Source: Rhodopirellula europaea 6C (GTDB lineage: Bacteria > Planctomycetota > Planctomycetia > Pirellulales > Pirellulaceae). From it: 64,000 nucleotides of DNA. The translations under genes and the position numbers were made by a program. The notes under the pieces were generated by a model that was not told the origin of the DNA, ran no database searches, and saw only the letters and a program-made list of their open reading frames with translations. The stretch covers positions 46,655 to 110,654 of the forward strand of contig NZ_ANMO01000154.1 in NCBI RefSeq assembly GCF_000338295.1. The letters are read 5' to 3'. Of the stretch, positions 8,835 through 18,769 are shown in pieces. Each line of letters begins with the position of its first letter. The first letter of the stretch is position 1.

Positions 8835-9241
8835 GTCTGGAACTCCGTTTCGTTGCGTGAGCATCGACGGCACAAGTCGACCCTCAAAAACCTCACGAAT
8901 CCCGCCGGATTACGTCAACCTTGCATGAAGATTCGCGAGAAGAGTTGCCCCATTCCATTGACAGTTTTTGATTCCGATCCTGAAATCACTGCTACCTCTG
9001 CATGGGAGTAGATTCATTTACTCCTGTAGAGTCAACGGAGATTTGAAAAATGTTCTGGTAGAGCGGGGGACTCCATAGGACTGCAAAACGCCGTGCTGAT
9101 GCCGGAGTTTCTGGAAACTTGTTCAGTGCCAGTGGCTGGGCTCGCCAGTCCTAGAGAGCGACGACTTTGGATCGCCGCTCAGTTGAAGTTTCTGGTCTTC
9201 ATCACCAAACACGTTGAAGGGAATAAATACACGGGCCCCAT
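8835..9241. other. Gap between CsrA-REC gene and sigma factor gene
   Basis: I see no gene in these 407 bp. The part near 8834 must hold the promoter and leader of the CsrA-REC gene. A weak hairpin (GGAGTA/TACTCC) lies around 9005-9026. Open frames here are antisense or lack any family signal. Confidence 0.5.
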
Positions 9242-9988
9242 TCAGACCGCTTGCGCGATCAGGGTGGAATCACCGATGGAGTCATCCGACCGTTCACGAG
9301 CCGATGGCATCGGCAAGACGGCGGGGGATTCGTCGGCACTGTTGTCCGCCGAATCCCCAAACGCCATTTCGTCCTGCAGTGTTTCTGCCAATCGGCGTCG
9401 TGCGGTGTGCAGACGCCGCTTGATCGTTCCGACTGGCGCGTCGAACGCATCGCTCATCTCGATCAACGATTGTCCATCGAGGTAAAACGCGTTGAGCGTT
9501 TGACGATCCAAGCTTCCCAATCGTGCGATGCCACTTCGAACCGCCGCGGCTTGCTCGCGATCTTGAGCCACGTTGTCAGGCGTGATGTCATCCACGCAAG
9601 TTGCTTCCAGGGTTTCTGGGTCGCACGCGGTGGCAGTTCGTTGTCGGCTGAATCGGTTGATTGCCATTCGGTGAACGATCTGACGTAACCATCCGCCGAA
9701 CGCTTCTGGCACGCGAAGTTGATCCAGCTTTTGCATCGCTTGGATGAAAACGTCTTGTGTCAATTCTTCGGCTTCGTGCACGTTGCGAACTCGGCTGATT
9801 GCCAATGCGACAATGACAGGACGATAGCGTTCGAACAAATCACCGAATGCCAATTGGTCTCCGCCTTGGGCGGCAATCACCAATTGGGCAACCGTTTGAC
9901 CGGAAGCGGATGCGGAAGTCGAGTTGCGAACGATTGCGTTGCCGTCGCTAGGCGGCACGGTGGTCGTGAAATCAGGGGTGATCTTCAT
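9242..9988 (-). CDS. ECF-type RNA polymerase sigma factor
   Basis: This 248-aa protein has sigma region 2 (LAFGDLFERYRPVIVALA through ELTQDVFIQAMQKL and FGGWLRQIVHRMAINRF, about residues 45-115) and region 4 (DRQTLNAFYLDGQSLIEMSD then GTIKRRLHTARRRLAE, about 155-205). Region 3 is missing, as in ECF factors. A low-complexity Asp/Ser-rich tail of about 45 aa follows. ATG 9988 is preferred over ATG 9997 because a GGGAGG Shine-Dalgarno sits eight bases before it, whereas it would directly abut the upstream ATG. No anti-sigma gene is adjacent. Confidence 0.88.
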   Translation of the reverse strand: MKITPDFTTTVPPSDGNAIVRNSTSASASGQTVAQLVIAAQGGDQLAFGDLFERYRPVIVALAISRVRNVHEAEELTQDVFIQAMQKLDQLRVPEAFGGWLRQIVHRMAINRFSRQRTATACDPETLEATCVDDITPDNVAQDREQAAAVRSGIARLGSLDRQTLNAFYLDGQSLIEMSDAFDAPVGTIKRRLHTARRRLAETLQDEMAFGDSADNSADESPAVLPMPSARERSDDSIGDSTLIAQAV

Positions 9989-10356
9989 GGTGTCCATCCT
10001 CCCGGAGTTCCGGGATTACTTTCCTGTTCAGGCCAGCCAAACGACTGCCTGCTGAATTGTTTCAAACCAGTTGGAAAACCCGATCGGTGAATCAGCTCAA
10101 TCAGCGAGCCCAGCGGACGGATGAGATTGCTTCGCTCGATGCAACAACGTTTTTGCCAGAAGTCTGGTTGAGAGACTTCCGCCATCGATTGGAACGATGG
10201 ACGAAGATGCAGGCGAAGTTCTGATCCGAGCGGGGCGCTGCCGACGCGAAACGCGATGGGCGGCAAACAAAAAGTCGACGGCGTGACCAAAGGGTCAGTC
10301 GTGCCAGAGACTTTTCGCGGCGTGCTTCAGTTCAATGCGAGGAAAAGGCTGGGGCC
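9989..10356. other. Non-coding leader region upstream of ECF sigma gene
   Basis: Apart from the GGGAGG ribosome-binding site just upstream of the sigma gene, I see no supported gene in these 368 bp. Minus-strand frames here have no recognisable protein features. It may be an untranslated leader between the small frame at 10357-10593 and the sigma gene. Confidence 0.4.
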
Positions 10357-10593
10357 TTATCGCATGGACCTGTGACACGTTTGGTCTGTGGCAAATGAAA
10401 ACCGCCAGGGTTTTATTGCCGCAAAACTGGCTGCCAGAGGCTCCGGGGCGCTGGACCCCGGATAACCGAGGCCCTCCCACTGCAATGAGCAGGTATGGAT
10501 GACGACGCACAGAGTCTCGGCAGCATTGGTACGCATGACATCCACGATGTGGGAAATGCGGACAACACGTTGAGTCGAGATCAGGTTACGCAT
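10357..10593 (-). CDS. Candidate small protein with strong ribosome-binding site upstream of the sigma gene
   Basis: A 78-aa frame starts at ATG 10593 and is preceded by GGGAGG at good spacing, which is unusual in this window where strong Shine-Dalgarno sites are rare. The first half (starts MRNLISTQRVVRISHIVDV) looks protein-like. The second half is Pro/Ala/Ser-rich and less convincing. It has no family I recognise. It could be a leader peptide, a small regulator of the sigma factor, or chance. It shares strand and ribosome-binding sequence with the sigma gene 370 bp downstream. Confidence 0.35.
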   Translation of the reverse strand: MRNLISTQRVVRISHIVDVMRTNAAETLCVVIHTCSLQWEGLGYPGSSAPEPLAASFAAIKPWRFSFATDQTCHRSMR

Positions 10594-10807
10594 CGAATCC
10601 TCCCTGCGCCGATTTTCTCGGTGCGGTGATGGAGCTCAAAAACGGAAAGTAAGGACACCGAATTCGTTACAATCACGAACCGGCCAAGGGAATCATGCCC
10701 GTGACCGACCGCTTCATGCAACGTCCCCGCCCGTACGGGGTGGTGATGTCGCTGACTGGTTAGAGGATTATTTCAGCAGAAGGTTCGCGGGAACACAAAG
10801 TTATTTT

Positions 10808-11716
10808 GTGAAAAGCTCTGACTTTTTGACCGAAAGTGTGCAAAACGCCAGCGAATTGCTGGCTCCGCTTCTTTTTCCGCCTGTTTGCGTGCTTTGTGGT
10901 GAGCTGACAGGGATCGCACCGGAACGCGATGATTCAGCCAACGTTCCGTTGGCTTCCCGACGCCGCTTCGCATCCTTTTGCCGGCTGTGCGAAACCTCAT
11001 TAGTCCAGTCCGCCCCGTCGATGCAGGCCGCTTGCGAGCGATGTGCTTGGCCCGCGACGGGACACCGGCGAAGTTCTGCCGGCGAGGATTCAGCTCAAAT
11101 CGATGGTGGCGATGACCAATCGGATGATTTGCCTTGCCAGGAATGCGTTCGTCGTCAGACGCCTTTTTCATTTGAGACCGCCACTGCGGTCTATCGTTAT
11201 CACGAAGTCGTCCGGCACGCGATCATCGCGGCGAAATACCCACGCAATACCGCGATTGCTCGCGAATTGGCCGTTCGATTGGCGGATCGCTACCGAGAGA
11301 GGGCGGGGATTCGGTCGAGGACGATTTCCGATGAACCGGAGTCGTCTCCCTTGGTCACTCATGTGCCGAGCCCGTTTTGGCGGCAATTTCGTCGAGGCGG
11401 TGTGGGAACGGGATCGCTGGCCAGCCGATTCGCTCGCGAGATGAATTTCTCGTTTGGATCTCTGTTAGAAACCACGCGTTCGGTGCAAAAACAGGCATTG
11501 TTGGACGATGTTGCTCGCCGCGAAAATGTGCGCGGAGCCTTTCGGGTTCGTCGACGATGGAGAAAACGCTTGTCGGGCGGGCATATTCTTTTGGTCGATG
11601 ATGTGATGACAACCGGAGCGACCGCCGATGAAATCTCTCGGGTGTTGCTGGATGCTGGTGCGGCCCGAGTCGATCTGCTGGTTGTTGCTCGGGCGATTCG
11701 TGACGCACAAAAATGA
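10808..11716 (+). CDS. ComF-family phosphoribosyltransferase-like protein
   Basis: This 302-aa protein starts at GTG 10808. An N-terminal zinc-finger region carries PVCVLCGELTG, CRLCETSL, CERCAWPATG and LPCQECVRR (residues about 25-115). A type I PRTase domain follows, with the PRPP loop HILLVDDVMTTGAT near residue 258 and a FRVRRRW segment before it. In naturally transformable bacteria ComFC acts with ComFA in DNA uptake; elsewhere this family is of uncertain function. It overlaps the open frame of the DUF502 gene, whose likely start lies 210 bp downstream. Confidence 0.85.
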   Translation: MKSSDFLTESVQNASELLAPLLFPPVCVLCGELTGIAPERDDSANVPLASRRRFASFCRLCETSLVQSAPSMQAACERCAWPATGHRRSSAGEDSAQIDGGDDQSDDLPCQECVRRQTPFSFETATAVYRYHEVVRHAIIAAKYPRNTAIARELAVRLADRYRERAGIRSRTISDEPESSPLVTHVPSPFWRQFRRGGVGTGSLASRFAREMNFSFGSLLETTRSVQKQALLDDVARRENVRGAFRVRRRWRKRLSGGHILLVDDVMTTGATADEISRVLLDAGAARVDLLVVARAIRDAQK

Positions 11717-11925
11717 CGCCAAACCCGTATGCATCCCTTTGGAATGGGACGGTTGGGCGGAGTTTGCGGGTTCGTGAATCGGCATTCCGTGTTAAAGTCT
11801 GTCGCGTGGTTGGACGTGGCGGCGGAAACAACGTCCCATTTCACGATGGCTTCTCTTCCATTCGGAGCGAAGTCCTTTTGGCGAGCGATCGTTCCACTGA
11901 TATTCTCATCCGGTTTTCCCGCACG

Positions 11926-12948
11926 ATGACTGAATCGACCGACACTCCTCTCGAAGTCCAAGCTGATGCATCCGCGTCTCACAAAGGTGGGGCTCGCCGC
12001 GCGATTGTTCGTGGGTTGGGTGTCGTTCTGCCGCCACTGTTGACGATCGTGGTTTTGATTTGGGCTTGGAATGCGATCGAAAACTACGTCTTGTTGCCGG
12101 TTGAAACTGGAATCCGCCGCTTTGTTCTGATTCCGGCGGTCAGCGAAACGTACGATCGTCCGCCCGAAGGTGCGATCATCAACGACGCACCCGAAGGATC
12201 ACTGAGCAAACCGAATCAGCGTGGGTTCACCTACAAAGGTTTGTCGTACGTTCCCGATCCGACCGGTCGACGCTATCTGCCTGGGTATGTGGTTCAGCGA
12301 GTCGATTCCGAGATCGATGCTTTCGGTCCGTATTCGGTTCCGCCGAATAGTGCGACGGCTTATTGGGACCGGTTTGTCCAGCTTCAGTACATGCCGCGAT
12401 CGGTAGTCGTTCCGGTCTTTTTGATCGTGTTCTTTGTGCTGCTGTATTTCCTTGGACGGCTATTCACCGGCGGTATCGGTCGTTGGTTTGTGACGACGTT
12501 TGATGCCACGATTCTGCGGATCCCGATCGTCAACAAGGTCTACGGTAGCGTCAAGCAAATCACGGACTTCGCGTTTGATGATCGACAAATCGAATTCAAC
12601 CGCGTTGTCGCGATTCAATATCCACGCGATGGCATTTGGTCGCTCGGGTTTGTGACCGGCAACGGCATGCGTGAGATTTCAGAAGCTGCTGGCGAACCGA
12701 TGTTGAGCGTGTTGATGCCGACCAGCCCCATGCCAATGACCGGGTTCACCGTCAGCGTGCGACGCAGCGAAGCGATCGATTTGAATTTGACAATCGATGA
12801 AGCCTTGCAGTTCATTGTCAGTTGCGGCGTGGTCGTTCCCACCACCCAGCGATATGACTTGCCCGGTGCCAAGGCACCCAAGCAGATCGTCGTACCAGCG
12901 ATCGGTGACTCGGTCTCCCGAGACGGTGCCACTTCACCGAGTGCCTGA
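11926..12948 (+). CDS. DUF502 family membrane protein
   Basis: This 340-aa protein has a membrane helix at about residues 30-50 (VLPPLLTIVVLIWAW) and another at about 160-180 (VVPVFLIVFFVLLYFLG). The conserved cytoplasmic region follows, with RIPIVNKVYGSVKQI and VLMPTSPMPMTGF, both typical of DUF502 proteins. An insert of about 100 aa separates the two helices, longer than in small homologues. Function is unknown; plant homologues (COV1) affect membrane traffic. The frame is open back to 11713, with ATGA overlapping the ComF-like stop, but ATG 11926 places the helix near the N-terminus as in the family. Confidence 0.85.
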   Translation: MTESTDTPLEVQADASASHKGGARRAIVRGLGVVLPPLLTIVVLIWAWNAIENYVLLPVETGIRRFVLIPAVSETYDRPPEGAIINDAPEGSLSKPNQRGFTYKGLSYVPDPTGRRYLPGYVVQRVDSEIDAFGPYSVPPNSATAYWDRFVQLQYMPRSVVVPVFLIVFFVLLYFLGRLFTGGIGRWFVTTFDATILRIPIVNKVYGSVKQITDFAFDDRQIEFNRVVAIQYPRDGIWSLGFVTGNGMREISEAAGEPMLSVLMPTSPMPMTGFTVSVRRSEAIDLNLTIDEALQFIVSCGVVVPTTQRYDLPGAKAPKQIVVPAIGDSVSRDGATSPSA

Positions 12949-12971
12949 GAAGCGGTGTGCCTAAGAAGCGG

Positions 12972-13466
12972 TCACTCGTTCCAAGGCAATTTGCAGACGC
13001 CCCATTGGCCCGCGTTTTCGTCGACCGCCACTTCGATGGAAGACAACGCGTTGCCAAACTGTTCTTTGGTTTGCTCGCGAACGTTTTCTGCAATCACGCG
13101 AGCAATTTCTTCGGCCGTGGTGTTGATGACCGGCATGATGATGCAGTCTTCGTTTGGGAATACCCAGCGACGTTCGCGAAAACGTGCGGTCGTTTCGGTT
13201 TCGTCTTGCGTGATCAAAATCTCTTTGTGGTCTCGCGGCAGGATCACGTGATGATCGAGTGCTTGCGTTTGCTTTAGCACGGCATCTCGAAGAGCGATGA
13301 AGTCGACCACGTAGCGATTTTCATCCAGCGGTCCCTCGACGCTGACGCGGACACCGTAGTTGTGCCCGTGGATACGCTCGCAAATGTCGCCCGCGAAAGT
13401 GATGAAGTGCGCGGCCGAAAAAATGAATTGTTCTTTGGAGACGTCGACGCGAAAAGTGCCTGACAT
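12972..13466 (-). CDS. 6-pyruvoyl-tetrahydropterin synthase/QueD family enzyme
   Basis: This 164-aa protein opens with the FSAAHFI zinc His and then GDICERIHGHNYGV. The latter supplies the catalytic Cys and the two other zinc His of the PTPS/QueD fold. ALDHHVILP and a Glu-rich C-terminal third follow. Reactions in the family are conversion of dihydroneopterin triphosphate to 6-carboxy-tetrahydropterin (queuosine path) or to 6-pyruvoyl-tetrahydropterin. The retained Cys before HGHNY is consistent with either. The frame extends upstream to 13784, but that part has no family similarity, so ATG 13466 was used. Confidence 0.87.
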   Translation of the reverse strand: MSGTFRVDVSKEQFIFSAAHFITFAGDICERIHGHNYGVRVSVEGPLDENRYVVDFIALRDAVLKQTQALDHHVILPRDHKEILITQDETETTARFRERRWVFPNEDCIIMPVINTTAEEIARVIAENVREQTKEQFGNALSSIEVAVDENAGQWGVCKLPWNE

Positions 13467-13653
13467 GAATTGGCGACATTGAGAGTGGGAGCGGACCAAT
13501 GATTCGATGTCGCAATGATAGACGAGCGTCCAATCGAGGGCACCCGACACCTCGTTCCCCAACGTTCCAAAGCCAATGCCGGGTTGGGGCTGTGCTAACT
13601 TATGCCGGCAAGCTGTTGGTTCCGGTTTGCCGCTGGTCGATGTTTTCGCGTGG

Positions 13654-14517
13654 ATGGTTTGGATGGAAGCTTTGTTCGAATGGCTCTCCGAGATGGAGTG
13701 GCAACGTGTCTTTCCGGAATTGGTTGGCAAAGCCGCCGGCGTGTTGCTTGGTATTGCGATCAGTTGGTGGGTTTTGTTCCGCAAGCGATTGAGATACTTG
13801 GACAGGCTGCGTCGCGGTGACTCGGACGAGCTTCTGTTTCAAGCTCACTATTTGTTGCCTGTTGACGGTGATCAAGGACCGGACGGAACGGTGCTGTTGC
13901 TGTTTCGCAATGTCGCTCCTCGACGCACGATCGATGATGCCTACGACAACCCATCCGCTCGCGAAACCTTGAGGCAATTGGCTCGCGCGACCACGTTGAA
14001 TGCACCGATCGTTCCAACGGAAGGTCGAGTTGGGTTTGAGATTCTCAACGATGCCGCGAGCATCCTGACCGGTTGGCTAGCAACCTCGTCCATGCCGCGA
14101 AAAGTTTGGTTGTTCTGCATGACTTGCGAAGACCGAAACGTGGTTCGCAAGGAATGCATCCGATGTTTTCTGTTTCAGGAAGACGAGTTGCTTCGATTCG
14201 CGGATTGGAGCTGGTGTCGCAAACACGTTCGTGTGGAACGCCCTTGGCACTGGTTGCGAGTTGTGACGCTGCACCGAATCGCTTGCTATCACCAGGATGA
14301 ACAGATCGCTTTGCCGGCCGCTTTGGATCGCAGCATTCCATTTGTGGATGATCAGCGTCAGCATCGACGGATCATGCGGTTGGCGTTGGGGATTTGTGAA
14401 TCGGAAGTGGCCACCAGCGAACCTTGCCAAGTCGATTGGGACGACAAAGAGCCCGTCTTGGTCCAGCGAGGCGTTTTAATGTCGTCGCCTACGCCTTCGT
14501 CACCACCAGCGGGGTAA
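13654..14517 (+). CDS. Membrane-anchored hypothetical protein with CxxC pairs
   Basis: About 287 aa with one membrane helix near the N-terminus (AAGVLLGIAISWWVLF, about residues 25-40) followed by a basic stretch, so the rest is probably cytoplasmic. A mid-protein segment FCMTCEDRNVVRKECIRC (about 150-167) has two CxxC pairs that could bind zinc. I recognise no family. Start candidates are ATG 13654 and ATG 13663; the frame is open back to 13576. It lies divergent from the QueD-like gene and 130 bp before a Gfo/Idh gene. Confidence 0.65.
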   Translation: MVWMEALFEWLSEMEWQRVFPELVGKAAGVLLGIAISWWVLFRKRLRYLDRLRRGDSDELLFQAHYLLPVDGDQGPDGTVLLLFRNVAPRRTIDDAYDNPSARETLRQLARATTLNAPIVPTEGRVGFEILNDAASILTGWLATSSMPRKVWLFCMTCEDRNVVRKECIRCFLFQEDELLRFADWSWCRKHVRVERPWHWLRVVTLHRIACYHQDEQIALPAALDRSIPFVDDQRQHRRIMRLALGICESEVATSEPCQVDWDDKEPVLVQRGVLMSSPTPSSPPAG

Positions 14518-14647
14518 GGGACTTTTTGCTAGCCACAGGTGCTCAATTTACACATTACAATGTCGGCTCGTTCGGTTCGGAGCATGCACGGCGGCGAAGG
14601 TGTTTGGTTCGGCCGATCTCAATGCAATTGTTCAACGAGGACCACCG

Positions 14648-16036
14648 ATGAAACCTGCCCGCTCTGTTGTCTCGTCCGCTTCCGCCCAAGCTTCCAGTTC
14701 TGCTCAACCGCCGCTGGGATCATCTGTTGATCGCCGTCGGTGGATGCAGTGGACGGGGGTCACGCTGGGACTGGCCGCCTCTTCGCACGGGATCGCTTCT
14801 TCAGCCAAAGCCGCCGAAACCATTGACCCCAATCGACCGTTGAACTTGGCGGTCATCGGGATCGCCAACCGCGGTGCATCCAATGTGGCTGGAGTGCAAT
14901 CACAAAACCTGACCGCACTTTGTGACGTCGATGAAAACTACTTGAAGGATGCCAGCAAGCGTTTCCCAAAAGCAAAGTTGTATCGCGATTATCGCGAGAT
15001 GCTGCGAGAGGAAAACGATTTGGATGGTGTTGTGATCAGCACGCCGGATCACCATCACGCGCCGGCCACGATCCGTGCAATCGAAAAAGGATTGCACGTG
15101 TATTGTGAGAAGCCTTTGACTCACACCGTTGCCGAAGCGCGAGCCATTCGTATGGCAGCCAAGGAAGCTGGCGTCGTGACTCAGATGGGAACGCAGATTC
15201 ACGCTGGTGCAAACTATCGCCGCGTCGTGGAGATGATTCAGGATGGTGTGATTGGCAACGTCACCCGAGTTCATGTGTGGGTTGGGAAAGGTTGGGGCGC
15301 GACAGAATTGCCCGAGCCGCAGGGTGAAGCACCGTCCAATGTGGATTGGGATCTCTGGCTTGGCCCCGCACCTAAGATCGCATACACGCCAGGTTTGCAT
15401 CCTGCATCCTGGCGTCGTTATCGTGCGTATGGTGCTGGCACGCTCGGCGACATGGGATGTCACTATGTTGACTTGCCGTTCTGGGCGTTGGGTTTGCACT
15501 TGCCGTCCAGCATCGTTGCGGATGGACCGCCACCATCGGATGATTATTGCCCAACCGGATTGAAGGTTCGATATCACTTCGACGCAACCGACAAACACGA
15601 CGAGTTAGATCTGACTTGGTATGACGGCGATCGATCACCAAAGGAACTCGAAGGCATCTCGGTGCCTGGCAGTGGGGTTCTGTTTGTGGGCGACAAGGGA
15701 ATGATGATCGCAACGTATGGCAATTACACGCTGCTACCCAAAGACAAATTCGCGGACTTCAAACCGGCCGCACCTCGCATTGCCGACTCAGTCGGGCATC
15801 ACATGGAATGGATGCAAGCGATTCGCGGGCAGGGCACACCGCTTTGCCAATTCGATTATTCCGGGCCGTTGACCGAAACGGTTTTGCTGGGGACGGTCGC
15901 TCATCAATGCGGTCGGGAATTGAAGTTCAACGCGTCCGAAATGGTTTGCACCGGGGACGAGCAAGCCACCTCGCTGTTGAGCAAAACTTATCGTGAGGGA
16001 TGGTCGGTGGATGCGGCCGCTGCCGCGAACGTTTAG
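14648..16036 (+). CDS. Exported Gfo/Idh/MocA family oxidoreductase
   Basis: This 462-aa protein has a long N-region with a twin-arginine-like motif (DRRRWMQWTG) and a hydrophobic stretch to SSAKAAE, so it is probably exported by Tat as a folded NAD(P)-binding protein. The Rossmann start is NLAVIGIANRG, and the family signature GLHVYCEKPLTHT keeps the catalytic EKP lysine. The C-terminal half is the beta-sheet dimer/substrate domain. Such exported oxidoreductases are numerous in planctomycetes and likely act on sugars or sugar acids. Start ATG 14648 was chosen over an upstream frame start at 14600. Confidence 0.88.
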   Translation: MKPARSVVSSASAQASSSAQPPLGSSVDRRRWMQWTGVTLGLAASSHGIASSAKAAETIDPNRPLNLAVIGIANRGASNVAGVQSQNLTALCDVDENYLKDASKRFPKAKLYRDYREMLREENDLDGVVISTPDHHHAPATIRAIEKGLHVYCEKPLTHTVAEARAIRMAAKEAGVVTQMGTQIHAGANYRRVVEMIQDGVIGNVTRVHVWVGKGWGATELPEPQGEAPSNVDWDLWLGPAPKIAYTPGLHPASWRRYRAYGAGTLGDMGCHYVDLPFWALGLHLPSSIVADGPPPSDDYCPTGLKVRYHFDATDKHDELDLTWYDGDRSPKELEGISVPGSGVLFVGDKGMMIATYGNYTLLPKDKFADFKPAAPRIADSVGHHMEWMQAIRGQGTPLCQFDYSGPLTETVLLGTVAHQCGRELKFNASEMVCTGDEQATSLLSKTYREGWSVDAAAAANV

Positions 16037-16088
16037 GCTATTGACCCCCTTCGCGGATCGGATTTTTTCGATTCGTTGAAAAGTGAAT

Positions 16089-16124
16089 GGTGAGCGGTCG
16101 TTCGATACTGGACGACCGATCACC
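16089..16124 (+). terminator. Hairpin between Gfo/Idh gene and DapA-like gene
   Basis: GGTGAGCGGTCGT (16089-16101) pairs with ACGACCGATCACC (16112-16124) with one mismatch. Only a short T stretch follows (GTTTG). It is probably a terminator or 3' stabiliser, which would separate the oxidoreductase from the DapA/symporter transcript. Confidence 0.5.
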
Positions 16125-16184
16125 GTTTGAGCCTTGTGCCTCGCCCCTCCCCACCTCCCACCTATTTTCGTCTGTCCCCACAAG

Positions 16185-17144
16185 ATGAAATCTTCCTCCC
16201 CCATAGCCGACGCTCGCGATATGTCCCGTCTGTTCACTGCAGGCAATCGCTTGCAAGGCATCGTGCCTCCATTGATCACTCCTTTGCGTGCTCGTGACGA
16301 GCTTGACCAGGAGGGTTTGGAACGGCTGATCGAGCATGTCATCGACGGTGGCGTTTCGGGAATCTTTATTCTTGGAACGACCGGCGAGGCACCCAGTCTG
16401 AGTTACCGATTGCGACGCGAGTTGATCACCGCCACGACTCGCTTGGTCGCGAAACGTGTGCCTGTGCTGGTCGGAGTCACGGACACAGCATTTGTTGAAT
16501 CCGTGTCGATCGCCCATCACGCCGCGGACGCGGGAGCGGACGCCGCGGTCCTGACGACGCCCTATTACTTTCCGGCTGGTCAAACGGAGCTGACCGCCTA
16601 CGTGCAGAACATTGCACCGGAAATTCCGTTGCCGTTGATGCTGTACAACATGCCCGGATTGACCAAGGTTTGGTTTGAGATCGAAACCTTGAAGACGCTT
16701 TCTGAGATCCAATCGATCGTGGGTGTCAAAGACAGCAGCGGCGACTTGGAATACTTCCGCCGTTTGTGTGACCTACGAAATGAGGTGCGTGAGGATTGGT
16801 CAATTTTGATCGGTCCCGAAGCCATGTTGCCGGAAGCTCATCGGTTGGGTGGCGACGGCGGTGTGGCCGGCGGCGCAAATGTGATGACGCGATGCTTTGT
16901 CGATTGTTACGAAGGACTGACGTCAAACGACTCCGCGAAAACGGAAGCGGCCATCACCAAGATCCGGCGTTTCCAAGACATCTACGATGTGGGCAAGTAT
17001 GCGTCGCGTCACATCAAGGCGACCAAGTGCGCCGCGTCGTTGCTAGGGATTTGCAGCGATCTTCCGGCGGATCCTTTTCACCGGTTCTTTGAACCTGAGC
17101 GGGAGAAAGTGGCCGCGATTCTTCGTGATCTGGACATTCTATGA
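16185..17144 (+). CDS. Dihydrodipicolinate synthase/N-acetylneuraminate lyase family protein
   Basis: About 319 aa from ATG 16185, or 307 aa if ATG 16221 is used. The class I aldolase barrel is clear: [11 protein letters not shown] (2-keto acid carboxylate site), LMLYNMPGL with the catalytic Tyr, and [10 protein letters not shown] with the Schiff-base Lys. The family includes DapA, N-acetylneuraminate lyase and 2-keto-3-deoxy sugar acid aldolases. The stop overlaps the start of a sodium symporter (ATGA), so the two are translationally coupled. That pairing favours a catabolic lyase acting on an imported acid, such as sialic acid or a 2-keto-3-deoxy acid, rather than lysine synthesis. The substrate is inferred. 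Confidence 0.85.
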   Translation: MKSSSPIADARDMSRLFTAGNRLQGIVPPLITPLRARDELDQEGLERLIEHVIDGGVSGIFILGTTGEAPSLSYRLRRELITATTRLVAKRVPVLVGVTDTAFVESVSIAHHAADAGADAAVLTTPYYFPAGQTELTAYVQNIAPEIPLPLMLYNMPGLTKVWFEIETLKTLSEIQSIVGVKDSSGDLEYFRRLCDLRNEVREDWSILIGPEAMLPEAHRLGGDGGVAGGANVMTRCFVDCYEGLTSNDSAKTEAAITKIRRFQDIYDVGKYASRHIKATKCAASLLGICSDLPADPFHRFFEPEREKVAAILRDLDIL

Positions 17145-18769
17145 TTGCGGCGATGGCATTTACCGGCTTGGACTATGCCGTCCTGGTCGGGTATTTCATC
17201 GCGATCATGGCGATGGGGTTTTACTTCTGGGCACGCAACCGTTCCGCGGATGATTTCACCGCTGGTGGTCGCTCGCTTCCGGGTTGGTTGTGTGGATTGT
17301 CAATCTTCGCGACCTATCTCAGCAGCATCAGCTATCTAGCGCTGCCGGGCAAAGCGTTTGTCGACAATTGGAATGCGTTCATGTTTTCGCTGGCAATTCC
17401 GGTTGCCGCCGCGATTGCCGTTAAATGGTTTCTGCCGCTTTACCGAAGCAGCGGCGAAGTGTCCGCGTACTCGTTGTTGGAACGCCGCTTTGGACTCTGG
17501 GCTCGTTTGTTTGCCAGTGGATTCTATTTGCTGTATCAGATCGCTCGCATCGGCGTGGTGATGTACTTGATGGCTCTGCCGATGGCGGTGCTGTTCGGAT
17601 GGGACATTCGATTGGTCATCCTGTGCACCGGAGTCGTGGTCACGGTGTACTCGTTTGTCGGTGGGATCGTCGCAGTGATTTGGGCCGATGCAATCCAAGC
17701 AATTGTGTTGCTGGCGGGGGCTTTGTTGGCGCTGGCAATTTTGTTGATGGGGATGCCCGGTGGTCCAGCAGAAGTGTTGGCGGTGGCAAACGAGAACGGA
17801 AAGTTTTCGCTGGGAGACAGTTCGTTCTTTGTTTTGTCAGAGCCAACGATTTGGGTCGTGTTAGCGTTTGGTTTGTTTGACAACCTTCGCAACTTCGGCG
17901 TCGATCAGAGCTATGTCCAACGCTACATCGCATCAAGCTCGGACAAAGAAGCGGCCAAGAGTGTTTGGTTGGGGGCTTTGTTGTATGTCCCCGTCAGCGC
18001 GTTGTTCCTGTTCATTGGATCGTCGCTGTATGCGTACTACGAGGGACATCCGCAGGACCTCACAGAGGTGCGAACGATCGTAGCCGAGCAAAAGTTGATG
18101 CAGGACGGTGTGAGCAAAGACGATGCTGATTATTCAGCCCGTTTGTCGGCAACTTCGTCGGACCTGAAGGAAGAAGATTTGGGCGATCGGGTGTTTCCAC
18201 ACTTCATCGCGGCAAACCTTCCGCAAGGTGTTCGAGGTTTGCTGATCGCTGCCGTGTTTGCTGCTGCGATGAGCACCGTGTCCACTTCGCTGAACTCATC
18301 CGCGACGTTGGTGATGAGCGACTTTTATAAACGTCTGTTTCGTCAGGACTCGACGGATGCCCAGCACGTGGGTGTGTTGAGGATGTCAACGATTGCTTGG
18401 GGAGCGATGGGGACGGCGATGGCATTGGCCCTCGTTCGCTTGACCGACAGCACGCTGGATGTCTGGTGGACTTTGTCCGGTGTCTTGGGTGCCGGAATCG
18501 TCGGCTTGTTCTTGCTAGGGATCACCGTGCCTCGTTTGCACGGTTGGCCCGCCATCACCGCATTCGCGATTGGTGGCTTGGTAATCGCTTGGATGACCAT
18601 TTCTCAGACCAGCGTTTGGCCCGAAGGATGGGAGAAGTATGCCAACCCAATGGACAAACTGATGACGATCGTCGTTGGGCCGTGCTTGATGATCGCAATC
18701 GGATCAATCTTTGCCGTCACTGGTCTGTCTGGCGATCAAACTTCGCGAAAAGATTGGAGCGAAAGTTGA
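17141..18769 (+). CDS. Sodium:solute symporter (SSS family)
   Basis: This 542-aa protein has about 13 membrane helices and the SSS fold. The N-terminus reads [20 protein letters not shown], followed by [14 protein letters not shown] and a sodium-site region near [21 protein letters not shown] (about residue 375), which is the conserved Ser/Thr-rich segment of helix 8. The start codon overlaps the DapA-like stop as ATGA, so both proteins are made together. The solute is probably the substrate of that lyase. The 3' end overlaps the convergent GntR gene by 34 bp. Confidence 0.92.
   Translation: MIAAMAFTGLDYAVLVGYFIAIMAMGFYFWARNRSADDFTAGGRSLPGWLCGLSIFATYLSSISYLALPGKAFVDNWNAFMFSLAIPVAAAIAVKWFLPLYRSSGEVSAYSLLERRFGLWARLFASGFYLLYQIARIGVVMYLMALPMAVLFGWDIRLVILCTGVVVTVYSFVGGIVAVIWADAIQAIVLLAGALLALAILLMGMPGGPAEVLAVANENGKFSLGDSSFFVLSEPTIWVVLAFGLFDNLRNFGVDQSYVQRYIASSSDKEAAKSVWLGALLYVPVSALFLFIGSSLYAYYEGHPQDLTEVRTIVAEQKLMQDGVSKDDADYSARLSATSSDLKEEDLGDRVFPHFIAANLPQGVRGLLIAAVFAAAMSTVSTSLNSSATLVMSDFYKRLFRQDSTDAQHVGVLRMSTIAWGAMGTAMALALVRLTDSTLDVWWTLSGVLGAGIVGLFLLGITVPRLHGWPAITAFAIGGLVIAWMTISQTSVWPEGWEKYANPMDKLMTIVVGPCLMIAIGSIFAVTGLSGDQTSRKDWSES

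Noticed and set aside
9093..9485. Plus-strand frame over the sigma factor gene end
   Set aside because: It overlaps antisense to the ECF sigma gene and has no recognisable features.
11713..11925. Upstream start of the DUF502 frame with ATGA overlap
   Set aside because: The overlap looks attractive, but the extra 71 residues are not protein-like for this family; ATG 11926 puts the first helix at the expected place.
12972..13784. Longer QueD-like protein starting at 13784
   Set aside because: The extra 106 residues precede the family's normal N-terminus and overlap the divergent gene.
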